Source: Flavobacteria bacterium RIFCSPLOWO2_12_FULL_35_11
Lineage (GTDB): Bacteria; Bacteroidota; Bacteroidia; Flavobacteriales; Flavobacteriaceae
Reading direction: 5' to 3'
DNA: 64,000 nt
Assembly: GCA_001800975.1 (NCBI GenBank)
Contig: MGWK01000055.1
Span: forward strand, 18,127 to 82,126
Shown: positions 46,111-56,649 of the stretch, in pieces
Numbering within the stretch: position 1 is the stretch's first letter
How the letters are laid out: each line of letters opens with the position of its first letter
Notes under the pieces: generated by a model
The model's input: only the letters and a program-made list of their open reading frames with translations
Database searches by the model: none
What the model was told of the DNA's origin: nothing
Program-made: the position numbers and the translations under genes

Positions 46111-46338
46111 ATGTCAAAGCTTCCTTCTCAGTCTTCTTTTGATTACGAAACTCCCGATAGCTTGTCTAAGAGGCTGAGAGAGTATTTAGCGGCGGTTGAA
46201 GTGGATGTTGATTTGGATAAAATTGAACATTTCTCGGTTTTATCAAGGAAGCTTTGGTATAAAAAAGTTGAAGAGCTTATTATAGATGAAGTTATTGATC
46301 TATTTATTCTATATAGCAAAACAAAAGTGAAGGTTTGA
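46111..46338 (+). CDS. Small hypothetical protein, 75 aa
   Basis: It lies between the tailed protein and primase, overlapping neither but separated by only 10 and 2 bp. Helical and acidic, with no signal peptide. Likely a partner of the primase. No family is recognised. Confidence 0.6.
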   Translation: MSKLPSQSSFDYETPDSLSKRLREYLAAVEVDVDLDKIEHFSVLSRKLWYKKVEELIIDEVIDLFILYSKTKVKV

Positions 46339-46340
46339 GG

Positions 46341-48476
46341 ATGAATGAGAATTCCGCAAGTAAACTGAGGATGCTTTTTCCGCATAAAGAGCCTAAGGGG
46401 TTCGTAGGTTTTAGCGGAATGATGAGAGTGTTTGATATTAAAGCCTCATTTCCCAAAGTGAGCACTGACGACTGTATTGCGCTTTATGGTTTTTTTGAAT
46501 CTAAAAAAGAGCGCAGGGTTTTGGATTTAGTCCGTTTAAGCTCCGTGGAATCGCAGGGATTTAAGGTAAGTAAAAATCTCGCCGATTCCGGCGTAAGAAT
46601 TAAAGAGTATTCGCTTTTTGATAAAAGCTATAAAGATGAAGTTATTTTTGACATCACTAACACGACTTTGCCTCGTCGATTAAGCAGAGGTTACGCGATT
46701 GAAAAATTCAAAATAGATAGAAATTTTTTAAATTTAATTAAAGAAAATTATAAAAAAAGTACAGGGCTCGCTTTGGTTGAGTGGAATGAGCTTGAATCCG
46801 CTCCCGACTTCCCGAATAAAACTGTTTTTTATTCTGGTAGAGTGAAAAAAGAGAATGATGCAGTTGATATTTATCGTGAGTTTGGAACGATGATAAGGGC
46901 GATTGTTATTGCAGAGACCGTAAAAAATCAAGATCGTTTTAATCAAATATTAGGCGACATGAGATTAAGAAAGCTTTTAAAGCTTCAAGTCGTTTTAGTG
47001 ACTAATGCAATTTTTAGCACGGTAGGGTTAGAGGTAAAAAAAAGCAGCATTGATGCAGATTACCAAAAAAAATATGTCTGGGGGAAAAACTTAGAAGATG
47101 TTTTTAACAGCGTAAGCGGGTTATCTTCCGTAATTGCCAAAGTGCTTCATATTACAGATTTGGAAGCAAGTTTTCAAAAGAGTTTTATCGCACAAGAAGA
47201 GGCGATGCTCAACTCTTATATTAAATCTTCAAATAGCACTAATTATTCAGAGAAGAATCAGGCCATTCATGAAGAGAGAGGCAGAGTTGCCGGCTTAATA
47301 AAAGACAGAGTAACGATTGCTGATGTCGTTCAAGATTTCGGCGGTGCGGAGATTTTAAAGCATAATGCAAATATTTTGTGTATATCTCCGGATCATGATG
47401 ACTCTAAACCTTCTATGAAATTAAATCATTCAAAGGGAACTTGCCGCTGTTTTAGTTGTGGGTTTGGTGGGGATGTTTTTAATGTTGTGATGCAGCTAAA
47501 AAACATCTCATGGAGAGAGAGTGTTGATTTGCTTGCTGAGTCATACAATATCCATACCGGGTATGATGCGATAGAAGAGATATTTGATAATAATTCGAGT
47601 AAAGAGAGGCTTGTAAGCTCGATTTTGGCTAGGTATAAAGAAGATATTAACGAAGAAGAGTACGAATACCTTTTAAAGCTTGATGTTCATGGTCTCAAGG
47701 CGTATGAGTATAAGAAAAAAGATGAGATTGAAAAAAAGATAGTTTATGATGTAAAAGAAAAGAAGGTTTTTTCTGAATCTTCGCCCGCATTAAGCAGTTT
47801 TGTTTTAAACAGCGTTCCCGCGACTGAGAATAACGCGGCGTTAAAATATTTAAGAGAGACTAGAGGGTTTAAAAACATTCCTCCTGAGCTGAGGGTTTTT
47901 AACGGAAGACACACGGATGATGACGGAAAGGTTTCCACTCACTCGCTTGTTGGTTTTATTAACCAAAAAAACGGATCCGACGGAAAATATTATTCCGGCG
48001 GGATAGTCGGAAGAGCGAGAAGTTTTGGAGAAAAATCTATAACGGTTTTAAATCCGCATAATCTCAAAAAAGAGAATCCTAACTTTATTATTGCAGAGAG
48101 TCAATGGGATTTGGTAGCGTTTTATAACGATGCCAAAGGGCGTGCCGTTTATGATAACAGTGTTGTGATTATTCTAAACGGGACGGCGCAGTCCGATATG
48201 GCAAAGCAATTTATAAATGAACATAAAGGGTACTACTCTGGGCTAGTTATTTTAACTCAAGCGGATGGTCCAAACCAACAGGCGATGAGCTCTCTTGTTT
48301 TTGGAACAGAGATAACTAAACATGCGCATGTTTGGTACACCGATGAGGAAGTTGAAATAAAAAAAGATATTAATGATTTACTGCGAGACGGTATTGAGAT
48401 AAGCAGCAGGTTTAATACTCCGATTGATGAGTATATGACGGATGTCGTAGCTAGAAAAAATAGTATTTCACTTTAA
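46341..48476 (+). CDS. CHC2-type DNA primase
   Basis: 711 aa from the ATG seven bases after AAGG; a TTG two codons earlier is less likely. A long N-terminal region of about 300 residues with no recognised motif precedes a CHC2 zinc finger (CISPDHDDSKPSM and CRCFSCGFGGD; ligands Cys, His, Cys, Cys) near residues 345-375. The spacing of the first pair is C-x4-H rather than the usual C-x2-H. The C-terminal third has a Toprim-like region (IIAESQWDLVAFY). Primases on conjugative elements prime the complementary strand in the recipient. Placement with tailed proteins supports a transfer or replication role. Confidence 0.82.
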   Translation: MNENSASKLRMLFPHKEPKGFVGFSGMMRVFDIKASFPKVSTDDCIALYGFFESKKERRVLDLVRLSSVESQGFKVSKNLADSGVRIKEYSLFDKSYKDEVIFDITNTTLPRRLSRGYAIEKFKIDRNFLNLIKENYKKSTGLALVEWNELESAPDFPNKTVFYSGRVKKENDAVDIYREFGTMIRAIVIAETVKNQDRFNQILGDMRLRKLLKLQVVLVTNAIFSTVGLEVKKSSIDADYQKKYVWGKNLEDVFNSVSGLSSVIAKVLHITDLEASFQKSFIAQEEAMLNSYIKSSNSTNYSEKNQAIHEERGRVAGLIKDRVTIADVVQDFGGAEILKHNANILCISPDHDDSKPSMKLNHSKGTCRCFSCGFGGDVFNVVMQLKNISWRESVDLLAESYNIHTGYDAIEEIFDNNSSKERLVSSILARYKEDINEEEYEYLLKLDVHGLKAYEYKKKDEIEKKIVYDVKEKKVFSESSPALSSFVLNSVPATENNAALKYLRETRGFKNIPPELRVFNGRHTDDDGKVSTHSLVGFINQKNGSDGKYYSGGIVGRARSFGEKSITVLNPHNLKKENPNFIIAESQWDLVAFYNDAKGRAVYDNSVVIILNGTAQSDMAKQFINEHKGYYSGLVILTQADGPNQQAMSSLVFGTEITKHAHVWYTDEEVEIKKDINDLLRDGIEISSRFNTPIDEYMTDVVARKNSISL

Positions 48477-48492
48477 AAAGAGGATGGGTTAA

Positions 48493-49215
48493 ATGAGCAA
48501 AATAATGATTCCTAAAATTTTGAGCTGTGATAATGTAGCGATTTATTATCAGCCGATTTTGTGCAATAAAACGAAGCAACTGTTTAAATATGAGGCTCTC
48601 ATGAGGCTCAAATATAACGGGAAGATTTTTCTTCCCGATGAGTTTATGCAGCGCTCCAAAGATTTTGGAGCGTACTCTAAGCTCTCAGAGAAGATGGTTA
48701 AGAAAGTTTTTGAAGATTTGCGAAGGTTTTCTCTTCTGCAAGTCAGCATTAATGTGAGTATGTTAAATATCATTAATTTTTCGTTTTGTAAACTTTTATT
48801 TAATCAAATAAGGAGCATTAAAAATCCAACTAGGGTGACGGTTGAATTTATCGAAACCGACAAGATGGATTTTGAAAAAGCTCTCTGTTTTTTAAGTGAA
48901 ATGAAAAAACTTGGCGTCAAAATCTCGATAGATGATTTTGGGACCGGCTATTCAAATTTTGATAGCCTTATGCAAGCTGATTTTGATTATTTGAAAATTG
49001 ACGGCGGGATTATTAAAAATATAAGCCTGCCAAAGAGCGAAACTATTGTTAACTCTATTTTGCATTATTGTCGTGAGCACGATGTTAAAATAGTAGCTGA
49101 ACATGTTGAAACGGAAGAGATTCAAAAAAAAGTTTGCTCTATGGGGATTGATTATTCACAAGGGTTTTATATTGGGAAACCAGCGGCGAGTTTGATTTGT
49201 AAAATATCGAGATAG
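48493..49215 (+). CDS. EAL-domain c-di-GMP phosphodiesterase
   Basis: 240 aa, a stand-alone EAL domain. The catalytic motifs are present: YEALMRL, INVS, EFIET, IDDFGTGYSNF, LKIDG, AEHVET and QGFYIGKP. It should hydrolyse c-di-GMP to pGpG. No sensory domain or membrane segment is attached, so it would act in the cytoplasm. It follows the primase in the same operon. The window also encodes a GGDEF protein (61078), so the element may tune the host's c-di-GMP, for example pilus, adhesion or motility state. Confidence 0.9.
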   Translation: MSKIMIPKILSCDNVAIYYQPILCNKTKQLFKYEALMRLKYNGKIFLPDEFMQRSKDFGAYSKLSEKMVKKVFEDLRRFSLLQVSINVSMLNIINFSFCKLLFNQIRSIKNPTRVTVEFIETDKMDFEKALCFLSEMKKLGVKISIDDFGTGYSNFDSLMQADFDYLKIDGGIIKNISLPKSETIVNSILHYCREHDVKIVAEHVETEEIQKKVCSMGIDYSQGFYIGKPAASLICKISR

Positions 49216-49245
49216 AAGTTGGTTTTGCCGGTGAGGCAAAGCTTA

Positions 49246-50190
49246 TTAATTAATATCCGGAGGGTGGACTTTAAGTGCGTTAATGTTCTTAACGAACTCT
49301 TCTTGAACTAGCACGGCTAGTTCTTTTTCTGTTAACTTCATAGAATCTTTAGAGACTAGCTGGTTTAAGGTTGTCTCCTTCTCTCTTCTTCCTGCTATTG
49401 CCTCTTTAATTTTTCCTTCTGCCATAAGTTCTAGGGCTACCGTTGTCGGGAGTCCTAACTCTATCCATTTTTTTGCGAAAAGCTCTATTGCTTCGTTTGG
49501 AGAGAGAGGGTTTTCTTTTATGTATGAAGATTGAACTGGAGTGAGCTTGACATTAAAATCTTTGCTCATCTCTTTTGCGACTCCTAGCCAATATTTATTA
49601 TCAGGCATATACATAAGAGCCTCCGTTATCATCATTCTTTTATCTAAAAAATGAACTTCATGAGGCATTTTCTCCTCCAGCCCCAATTCTCTTGCATAGT
49701 TGGCAAGAAGGATGTTTTCGTTTTTTCGGATTCCGGGCACGATGTCTTTTATAGGCGTGGCGGTGTCACCCATTGTAACTTCACCTAGCTCATGAAACAT
49801 GCTCCACATGGCGAGCTCTGGTTTGTTTGGGAATATCTCTTGGCAGTAGTTTGCCATATTAACGCAGTGTTCGGCTACTGTAAGCTCGGTTTGGTTCCAA
49901 AAGCGGTACTCTCTTCCTAGAGAGAGAGCGATTTGTTCTGGCTGGAGGTGCATTAAATCCGGTTTAAACGGATTTACAAGTTCGCCGAATGTGCTTTGGA
50001 CGAGGCACTCTTTTTGAACTTCATCAATAACCTCTTTTGTGGCGACAAAATCAGAGGCTTCTCTGAGGTTGTCGGCTATAAAGTTTCTTAAGTCATTAAA
50101 TGAGTCGATTATTACCGAAGACACACCTTTTTCAACAAGCAACTTATGAAATTCGTTGAGCTTTTTATTTACAGGATTTTTCATTTGCAA
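49246..50190 (-). CDS. HD-domain phosphohydrolase (YfbR-like)
   Basis: 314 aa on the opposite strand. It has the HD-superfamily metal motif: AEHCVNMA, MFHELGEVTMGD (HE in place of HD) and a later Asp. The pattern resembles YfbR/5'-deoxynucleotidase-type HD proteins. It may remove phosphate from deoxynucleotides, altering the dNTP pool, but substrate specificity cannot be read from sequence. It is the only long - strand gene besides rci. Its promoter motif is mirrored against that of the neighbouring + strand gene. Confidence 0.78.
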   Translation of the reverse strand: MQMKNPVNKKLNEFHKLLVEKGVSSVIIDSFNDLRNFIADNLREASDFVATKEVIDEVQKECLVQSTFGELVNPFKPDLMHLQPEQIALSLGREYRFWNQTELTVAEHCVNMANYCQEIFPNKPELAMWSMFHELGEVTMGDTATPIKDIVPGIRKNENILLANYARELGLEEKMPHEVHFLDKRMMITEALMYMPDNKYWLGVAKEMSKDFNVKLTPVQSSYIKENPLSPNEAIELFAKKWIELGLPTTVALELMAEGKIKEAIAGRREKETTLNQLVSKDSMKLTEKELAVLVQEEFVKNINALKVHPPDIN

Positions 50191-50213
50191 CCTCTTTCTT
50201 TTTATACTTTAGT

Positions 50214-50237
50214 ATTTTAATAACTTTATAATAAAAT
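50214..50237 (-). promoter_or_regulatory. Promoter motif on the - strand for the HD gene
   Basis: On the - strand: TTATTATAAAGTTATTAAAA, with CTTAAG (50242-50247) just upstream. The HD gene's ATG is about 25 bp downstream. Confidence 0.55.
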
Positions 50238-50252
50238 ATTGCTTAAGTTTTG

Positions 50253-50274
50253 TTTTATTATAAAATTGTTATTC
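50253..50274 (+). promoter_or_regulatory. Promoter motif on the + strand (mirror copy)
   Basis: TTTTATTATAAAATTGTTAT. It shares the single CTTAAG at 50242-50247 with the - strand copy, giving back-to-back divergent promoters. Confidence 0.5.
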
Positions 50275-50303
50275 TTTTGGAGATGAAAAATAAGGACATG
50301 TTT

Positions 50304-50498
50304 ATGTGGAAATTTTCGGCTTATTTAGCTCTGTCTTTGGTTTTTTGTGGATGTTCTGTTTCAGGGCAGACGATATCGCCGGCGGATAATGCTTTAAAAA
50401 ATGATGAACATGGTTTTTTATGTGGAACAAAGGAAGAGCGTATAGTTTGTGTCTCTTCCGAGCAGCTTAAAGGAATTATAGCGTTAGGTGGGATATAA
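50304..50498 (+). CDS. Small lipoprotein, 64 aa
   Basis: I choose the ATG seven bases after TAAGGA; in-frame Mets lie further upstream. The signal (FSAYLALSLVFCGC) has a lipobox with lipid on the second Cys. The mature part is short with two Cys (CGTKEERIVC). An entry-exclusion or surface lipoprotein would fit a conjugative element, but this is only inference. Confidence 0.55.
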   Translation: MWKFSAYLALSLVFCGCSVSGQTISPADNALKNDEHGFLCGTKEERIVCVSSEQLKGIIALGGI

Positions 50499-50501
50499 AA
50501 T

Positions 50502-50957
50502 TTGAAATATATTTTCATAATATTTGCAGTTTGGTTAAGTGCAGATAATAATTTAACAAATACACCACATGACTTTTCTTCAACTGAAAATGATAATAAT
50601 TTATGTATTTATTGTCATAATTCAGAAAATATGAAGATAGATGAACCAACATTATTGTGTTTAAGTTGTCATGATGGGGTTTCTGCGAATATATCTTTAA
50701 ACGGAACACACAAGGTTCTTCAAGGTTATAATTTTGGAGAAACTTCAGGTAATCATCCAGTATCTATCCAATATAATGTTTCTAACAAAAGATTAAAAAA
50801 CATTACAGATAAAAATTTATTAAAAGGCTCCAATAATGATATGGTAGAATGTACAAGTTGTCATAATCCACATAAGAAAAAAATTAATAATGAAGTTAAT
50901 TTTCTTCGTTATTCAAATAAAAATAGTGAATTATGCTATCAATGTCATAGTATTTAA
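50502..50957 (+). CDS. Tetraheme c-type cytochrome
   Basis: 151 aa with a TTG start three bases after the previous stop. A short signal peptide is followed by four CxxCH heme-binding motifs (CIYCH, CLSCH, CTSCH, CYQCH) arranged in pairs, the doubled-CxxCH pattern. It would be periplasmic and transfer electrons in respiration. It looks like metabolic cargo. The 3' end of a related gene (LDYCHNI) is found at 54913-54951, so this locus has been duplicated or shuffled. Confidence 0.8.
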   Translation: MKYIFIIFAVWLSADNNLTNTPHDFSSTENDNNLCIYCHNSENMKIDEPTLLCLSCHDGVSANISLNGTHKVLQGYNFGETSGNHPVSIQYNVSNKRLKNITDKNLLKGSNNDMVECTSCHNPHKKKINNEVNFLRYSNKNSELCYQCHSI

Positions 50958-51000
50958 TAGGACTGTTGATATTTTTGCAATTTACTTGGTATAATTTATT

Positions 51001-51732
51001 ATGAAAACTGAAAATCAAAAAAGAACTAGATCTAAATTAACATGGTTAGAATTTTTTACTGAAGTTAAAGAGTTCTACGAGCTTAATGGCTGTTTGCCTG
51101 CAAAAAACCTCACTGACATACATGGAAAAAAGCTCTATAATTGGTGTAAAAATCAGAAGCAGCTTTTTAAAAATAATAAACTCTCTCCCGATAGAGTTCA
51201 GATGCTTCTTAATGTTTCTTCTGAAATTCTTGAAGACAGCCACACTTCTTCATGGGATAATACTTTTAAGGCGTTTAAGGTCTTTTTTCAAGAGAATGGC
51301 TGTTTGCCGACCATATTATCCGAGGATTCTCTTGAAAAAAAGCTTGCGGGGTGGGTACAAACTCAAAAGCTCGTCAAGAAAGACGGTAAGATGGATTTAG
51401 AGCGTGAAAAGCTTTTATTGGAGTTTTTGCCGATTTTTTTTCAAGAGAATCGTGGTCATGGATTTAGTGATGGCACATGGGTGGAGAATTTAGATGAATT
51501 TAAAAAGTTTTTTGAATTAAATAACCGCTTGCCGTCTAAATATTCGATTGATAAAGAAGAATCTATTCTTGCTAATTGGGTTGGTACCCAAAGATTAAAT
51601 TATCGGAATAAAAAACTTTTGCCTGAACGGGAAAAACTTCTGCTTGAAGTTTATCCTGCTTTCTTTATTGTTCGAGAGACTAAGCGACGATATTATGTAG
51701 CAAATGTTCCAACTCAAAAAGCCCAAAAATAG
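51001..51732 (+). CDS. Helicase-associated-repeat protein, copy 1
   Basis: 243 aa with three repeats of a roughly 70-residue helical unit (W..F..FFE.NG.LP.......L..W...Q........L...R..LL), matching the helicase-associated (HA) domain pattern. No helicase motor is attached. Upstream TATAAT (50991-50996) lies very close to the start. It is about 85-90% identical to 54995-55732 until the last residues, where it continues with its own tail (YYVANVPTQKAQK). HA domains bind nucleic acid; a stand-alone role is unknown. Confidence 0.72.
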   Translation: MKTENQKRTRSKLTWLEFFTEVKEFYELNGCLPAKNLTDIHGKKLYNWCKNQKQLFKNNKLSPDRVQMLLNVSSEILEDSHTSSWDNTFKAFKVFFQENGCLPTILSEDSLEKKLAGWVQTQKLVKKDGKMDLEREKLLLEFLPIFFQENRGHGFSDGTWVENLDEFKKFFELNNRLPSKYSIDKEESILANWVGTQRLNYRNKKLLPEREKLLLEVYPAFFIVRETKRRYYVANVPTQKAQK

Positions 51733-51904
51733 CCGATTTTCAAACCTCTTGATGTTATAATTTTAAATATCTTGTACAAATGTCAAACGAACTGCTAAAC
51801 TAGGCAGTCAATAAATCATAAAAAGTTATATTTTGATTTTTGAACCTTAAACTAATAAATTAGTTTTGCTAAACTTTAATTTCATTTTTGGAATAGGAGG
51901 TTTG

Positions 51905-53847
<1,943 letters not shown>

Positions 53848-53904
53848 GTTTCAAAATGTAACTTTTTTTAAATTTAACTGCCCAATTTTAGAGTTCGTTT
53901 GACA

Positions 53905-54471
53905 CATAGAGATAAATATGATTATTCTAAAACCAGTTATTTTAATCAACGCTCAAAAATTAATTATTCATGTGTTAAGCATGGAGAAATAAAACAAACT
54001 GCCAATGCTCATTTAGCTGGGAAAGGTTGTCATAATTGCAATCATTCTAAAGGAGAAGAAGAAATACAAGCTTATTTCATTTATAAAAAAATTAAATATG
54101 AAAGAGAAGTATATAGTAAAAAAATATTTGATAATTCATTATTTTTGGTTGATTTTGAAAAAACTAAATATGATTTTCTTCTTAAAAAACAAAAACTTTT
54201 TGTCGAATATGATGGTGAGCAACATTTTAAAATAGTGAAATATTTTGGTGGAGAAAAAGGTTTAGAACAAACAAAAATAAGAGACAAAGTTAAAAATGAG
54301 CTAGTAAAACAATCAAAATATCAACTTATTAGGATTCCATATTGGGAACTAGATAATATAAAATACATACTTGATAAATTATTTGAAAATAAAAAATTAA
54401 ACCAAGATATATTAGACAAATATACTTATGAAAACAATTTAACCGAATATAAAAAACGGAAGGAAAGTTGA
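53905..54471 (+). pseudogene. 5'-truncated endonuclease-like gene, cut by IS21
   Basis: The frame starts at the IS21 right end; the first residues after the IS are HRDKYDYS, a conserved core of a zinc-ribbon repeat (DKYDYS...C..HG...A..H..G.GC..C) found in phage and mobile-element endonuclease-like proteins. Downstream is a PD-(D/E)xK-like pattern (VEYDGEQHFK...KYQLIRIPYW). The N-terminus is missing and only a TTG inside the terminal repeat could serve as start. It overlaps the next gene at the stop. Confidence 0.65.
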
Positions 54472-54728
54472 TGCAAGCAGAGCTAAACGAACTTAAATTT
54501 ACCTATAACAGTATTTCAGGGAAAATCTGCCTTGAAACTTACGATGAGGGGTTTTTCAAGCAAGAGATTGATATTACTTCACATGTAGTGGATCTAGTAA
54601 TTGAAAAACTCTTTAATGATATGAATTGCCCTCCAAACGGGGGAGTATTAGAGCTTACAAGAAAGTTTGATAAAAGAACAAAGATTGAGAAGATTATCGG
54701 ACAGATTATCACTAAAAAAGTGAATTAA
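54471..54728 (+). CDS. Hypothetical protein, 85 aa
   Basis: The ATG overlaps the stop of the truncated endonuclease (TGATG), with GGAAAG upstream. Mixed alpha/beta; no family is recognised. Ends FDKRTKIEKIIGQIITKKVN. It was probably translated with the gene now cut by IS21, so its expression may now depend on the IS. Confidence 0.55.
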   Translation: MQAELNELKFTYNSISGKICLETYDEGFFKQEIDITSHVVDLVIEKLFNDMNCPPNGGVLELTRKFDKRTKIEKIIGQIITKKVN

Positions 54729-54731
54729 TAA

Positions 54732-54851
54732 AGTTCTTTCAACCACTACGCACTTGCTATAAAAGCTCTTTTCTCTGATTTTAAGCCAAAATCCGATAAA
54801 GAACATTTGCTACATAATACCGCAAAGCGAAGAAATAAACCGAAGTTTTAA
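54732..54851 (+). pseudogene. 3' remnant of an unknown gene
   Basis: An open stretch directly after two stop codons in the same frame, without a start, reads FNHYALAIKALFSDFKPKSD and ends KRRNKPKF. Its last eight codons are repeated as the last codons of the HA-repeat protein copy 2 (55732), so a recombination joined that gene to this remnant's end. Confidence 0.4.
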
Positions 54852-54894
54852 GATTGTTTTTATTATAAACCTATTATAATTTAGATAGATTTTA
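54825..54894 (+). repeat. 70-bp direct repeat, copy 1 (contains a promoter motif)
   Basis: Identical or nearly so to 55706-55775 (offset 881 bp). It includes the end of a gene (KRRNKPKF) and a TTATTATAAACCTATTATAA promoter at about 54859-54880. Confidence 0.8.
54858..54883 (+). promoter_or_regulatory. Element-wide promoter motif (double TATTATAA)
   Basis: Perfect double box inside the 70-bp repeat; the ATG of a 12-codon remnant lies 30 bp downstream, so this promoter now drives only a broken gene and then HA copy 2. Confidence 0.55.
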
Positions 54895-54912
54895 ATTGAA
54901 AGAGGAAACAAC

Positions 54913-54951
54913 ATGGCTCGTTTAAAATTAGATTATTGTCATAATATTTAA
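54913..54951 (+). pseudogene. Chimeric 12-codon remnant (gene start fused to cytochrome end)
   Basis: A promoter, AGAGGAAA ribosome site and ATG lead into MARLKLDYCHNI and a stop. The last residues correspond to the end of the cytochrome gene (CYQCHSI), and sequence after the stop matches that after the cytochrome gene. It is a deletion junction between an unknown gene's start and a cytochrome gene's end. Confidence 0.5.
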
Positions 54952-54994
54952 TAGGACTGTTGATATTTTTGCAATTTACTTGGTATAATTTATT

Positions 54995-55732
54995 ATGAAA
55001 ATTGAAAATCAAAAAAGAACTAGATCTAAATTAACATGGTTAGAATTTTTTACTGAAGTAAAAGAGTTCTACGAGCTTAATGGCTGCTTACCTGCAAAAG
55101 ATCTCACTGATACACATGAAAAAAGGTTGCAAATTTGGTGCAATAATCAAAAGCAACTTTTTAAAGATAATAAACTCTCCGCCGATAGAGTTCAGATGCT
55201 TCTTGGTATCTCTTCTGAGATTCTTAAAGACAGACGCACTTCTTTATGGGATAATACTTTTAGAACGCTTAAGGTGTTTTTTCAAGAGAATGGAGTTTTG
55301 CCAACTACACTATCCAAAGATTCTCTTGAAAAAAAACTTGCGGGTTGGGTACAAACTCAAAAGCTCGTCAAGAAAGACGGTAAGATGAATTTAGAGCGGG
55401 AAAAGCTTTTATTGGAGTTTTTGCCGACTTTTTTTCAGGAGAATCGTGGTCATGGATATAGTGATGACGAATGGGCAGAGAATTTTGGTGAATTTAAAAA
55501 GTTTTTTGAATTAAATAACCGCTTGCCGTCTAAATATTCGATCAATAAAGACAATAAAGAGGAGCTTATTCTTGCTAATTGGGTTGGTACCCAAAGATTA
55601 AATTATCGAAATAAAAATATTTTGCCTGAGCGGGAAAAACTTTTGCTTGAAGTTTATCCTGCTTTCTTTATTGTTCGAGAGATGAAGCGACGATATTGTG
55701 TATCGAAGCGAAGAAATAAACCGAAGTTTTAA
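54995..55732 (+). CDS. Helicase-associated-repeat protein, copy 2 (chimeric end)
   Basis: 245 aa, three HA-like repeats as in copy 1 (51001). Differences are scattered, with a few extra residues (NKDNKEELIL). The last residues (SKRRNKPKF) come from another gene's 3' end. Upstream sequence from 54937 also matches that before copy 1, so the duplication includes the promoter (TATAAT before the ATG). Whether both copies function is unknown. Confidence 0.7.
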   Translation: MKIENQKRTRSKLTWLEFFTEVKEFYELNGCLPAKDLTDTHEKRLQIWCNNQKQLFKDNKLSADRVQMLLGISSEILKDRRTSLWDNTFRTLKVFFQENGVLPTTLSKDSLEKKLAGWVQTQKLVKKDGKMNLEREKLLLEFLPTFFQENRGHGYSDDEWAENFGEFKKFFELNNRLPSKYSINKDNKEELILANWVGTQRLNYRNKNILPEREKLLLEVYPAFFIVREMKRRYCVSKRRNKPKF

Positions 55733-55775
55733 GATTGTTTTTATTATAAACCTATTATAATTTAGATAGATTTTA
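55706..55775 (+). repeat. 70-bp direct repeat, copy 2
   Basis: Partner of 54825-54894. Recombination between them would delete HA copy 2. Confidence 0.8.
55738..55763 (+). promoter_or_regulatory. Element-wide promoter motif (double TATTATAA)
   Basis: Second-copy promoter in the 70-bp repeat, about 31 bp before the ATG at 55794. Confidence 0.6.
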
Positions 55776-55793
55776 TATAAAAGGTTGAGACTT

Positions 55794-56324
55794 ATGGCGA
55801 ATATAGGATTAGATGACTTAAAAAAATCTCTGGTTGATAAAATTTTTAAAGCCGGTGAGCCTGATAGCTCTTTGAGAGATTTACTCGCTTTGTCTAATAA
55901 AGATAATGTTTTTTATTTATGTGAAAAATATCTTGAATTTAATGAGTATAAAAACGAAACGCTTTCAGTCGTTGCCGAGAGATTGATTTCTCGAATTTAT
56001 GAAGAGGGTGATGTTGTTGAATCAATTCAAAGATTAGTTGACGGGCTTAATGAAAATACTCTTATTACCTATGCTAAAGAGTATTCTTTAGGTTTGGGTG
56101 ATGATTCAATTACTGCCTTGGCTAATAGTGCGCCTGAGATGAGTAGAGAAGAACATGATGCAGAGATGAGAGCGTTTTTGGATAGTAAGTTTCCCGATGA
56201 GGAAGAGGACGCGAGCGTAGCTGATATAGCGCAAGAGAGCGCGGATGTTCCGACAGAAGAGGTTTCTCGTAGAGTAGGTGAGTTTGTTAATAACGGCATG
56301 CGTCAAATAATGGATATGAAATAA
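55794..56324 (+). CDS. Hypothetical protein with shared C-terminal tail, 176 aa
   Basis: The ATG after AAAGGTTGAG is preferred over a TTG nine bases upstream. The product is helical and acidic. It ends with the recurrent tail (ASVADIAQESADVPTEEVSRRVGEF). No family is recognised. It begins an operon with the two following genes. Confidence 0.7.
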   Translation: MANIGLDDLKKSLVDKIFKAGEPDSSLRDLLALSNKDNVFYLCEKYLEFNEYKNETLSVVAERLISRIYEEGDVVESIQRLVDGLNENTLITYAKEYSLGLGDDSITALANSAPEMSREEHDAEMRAFLDSKFPDEEEDASVADIAQESADVPTEEVSRRVGEFVNNGMRQIMDMK

Positions 56325-56331
56325 AGGATTA

Positions 56332-56580
56332 ATGATGAAAAAGTATAATTTAAAGATAAGTCGTGAAGAGTATTCTATATCGCCTAGAGATTGGGATAAT
56401 GTCGGTACTATGTTGTGTTCTCATCCCCGTTATGAACTTGGGGATGAAAAGAGATTAAGCCCTTCTAATATCCTCGTCCGCATTGCCGATGATGTCGGGA
56501 TTGATACCGAGCCGTTTAATAACGGCGATATGGGAGAAGAGGATTTATATACATCTTCTAAGCTACTACCATGTAATTAA
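56332..56580 (+). CDS. Small hypothetical protein, 82 aa
   Basis: It has an AAAGGAT ribosome site and starts 7 bp after the upstream stop. Acidic, with no signal peptide or motif I recognise. 69 bp separate it from the next gene. Confidence 0.6.
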   Translation: MMKKYNLKISREEYSISPRDWDNVGTMLCSHPRYELGDEKRLSPSNILVRIADDVGIDTEPFNNGDMGEEDLYTSSKLLPCN

Positions 56581-56649
56581 CTTTGAAAAATGTAAGTAAA
56601 AAATGCAGTTATTCTTCTGTTATCACTTTACGATCATAGCGGGATTTCT

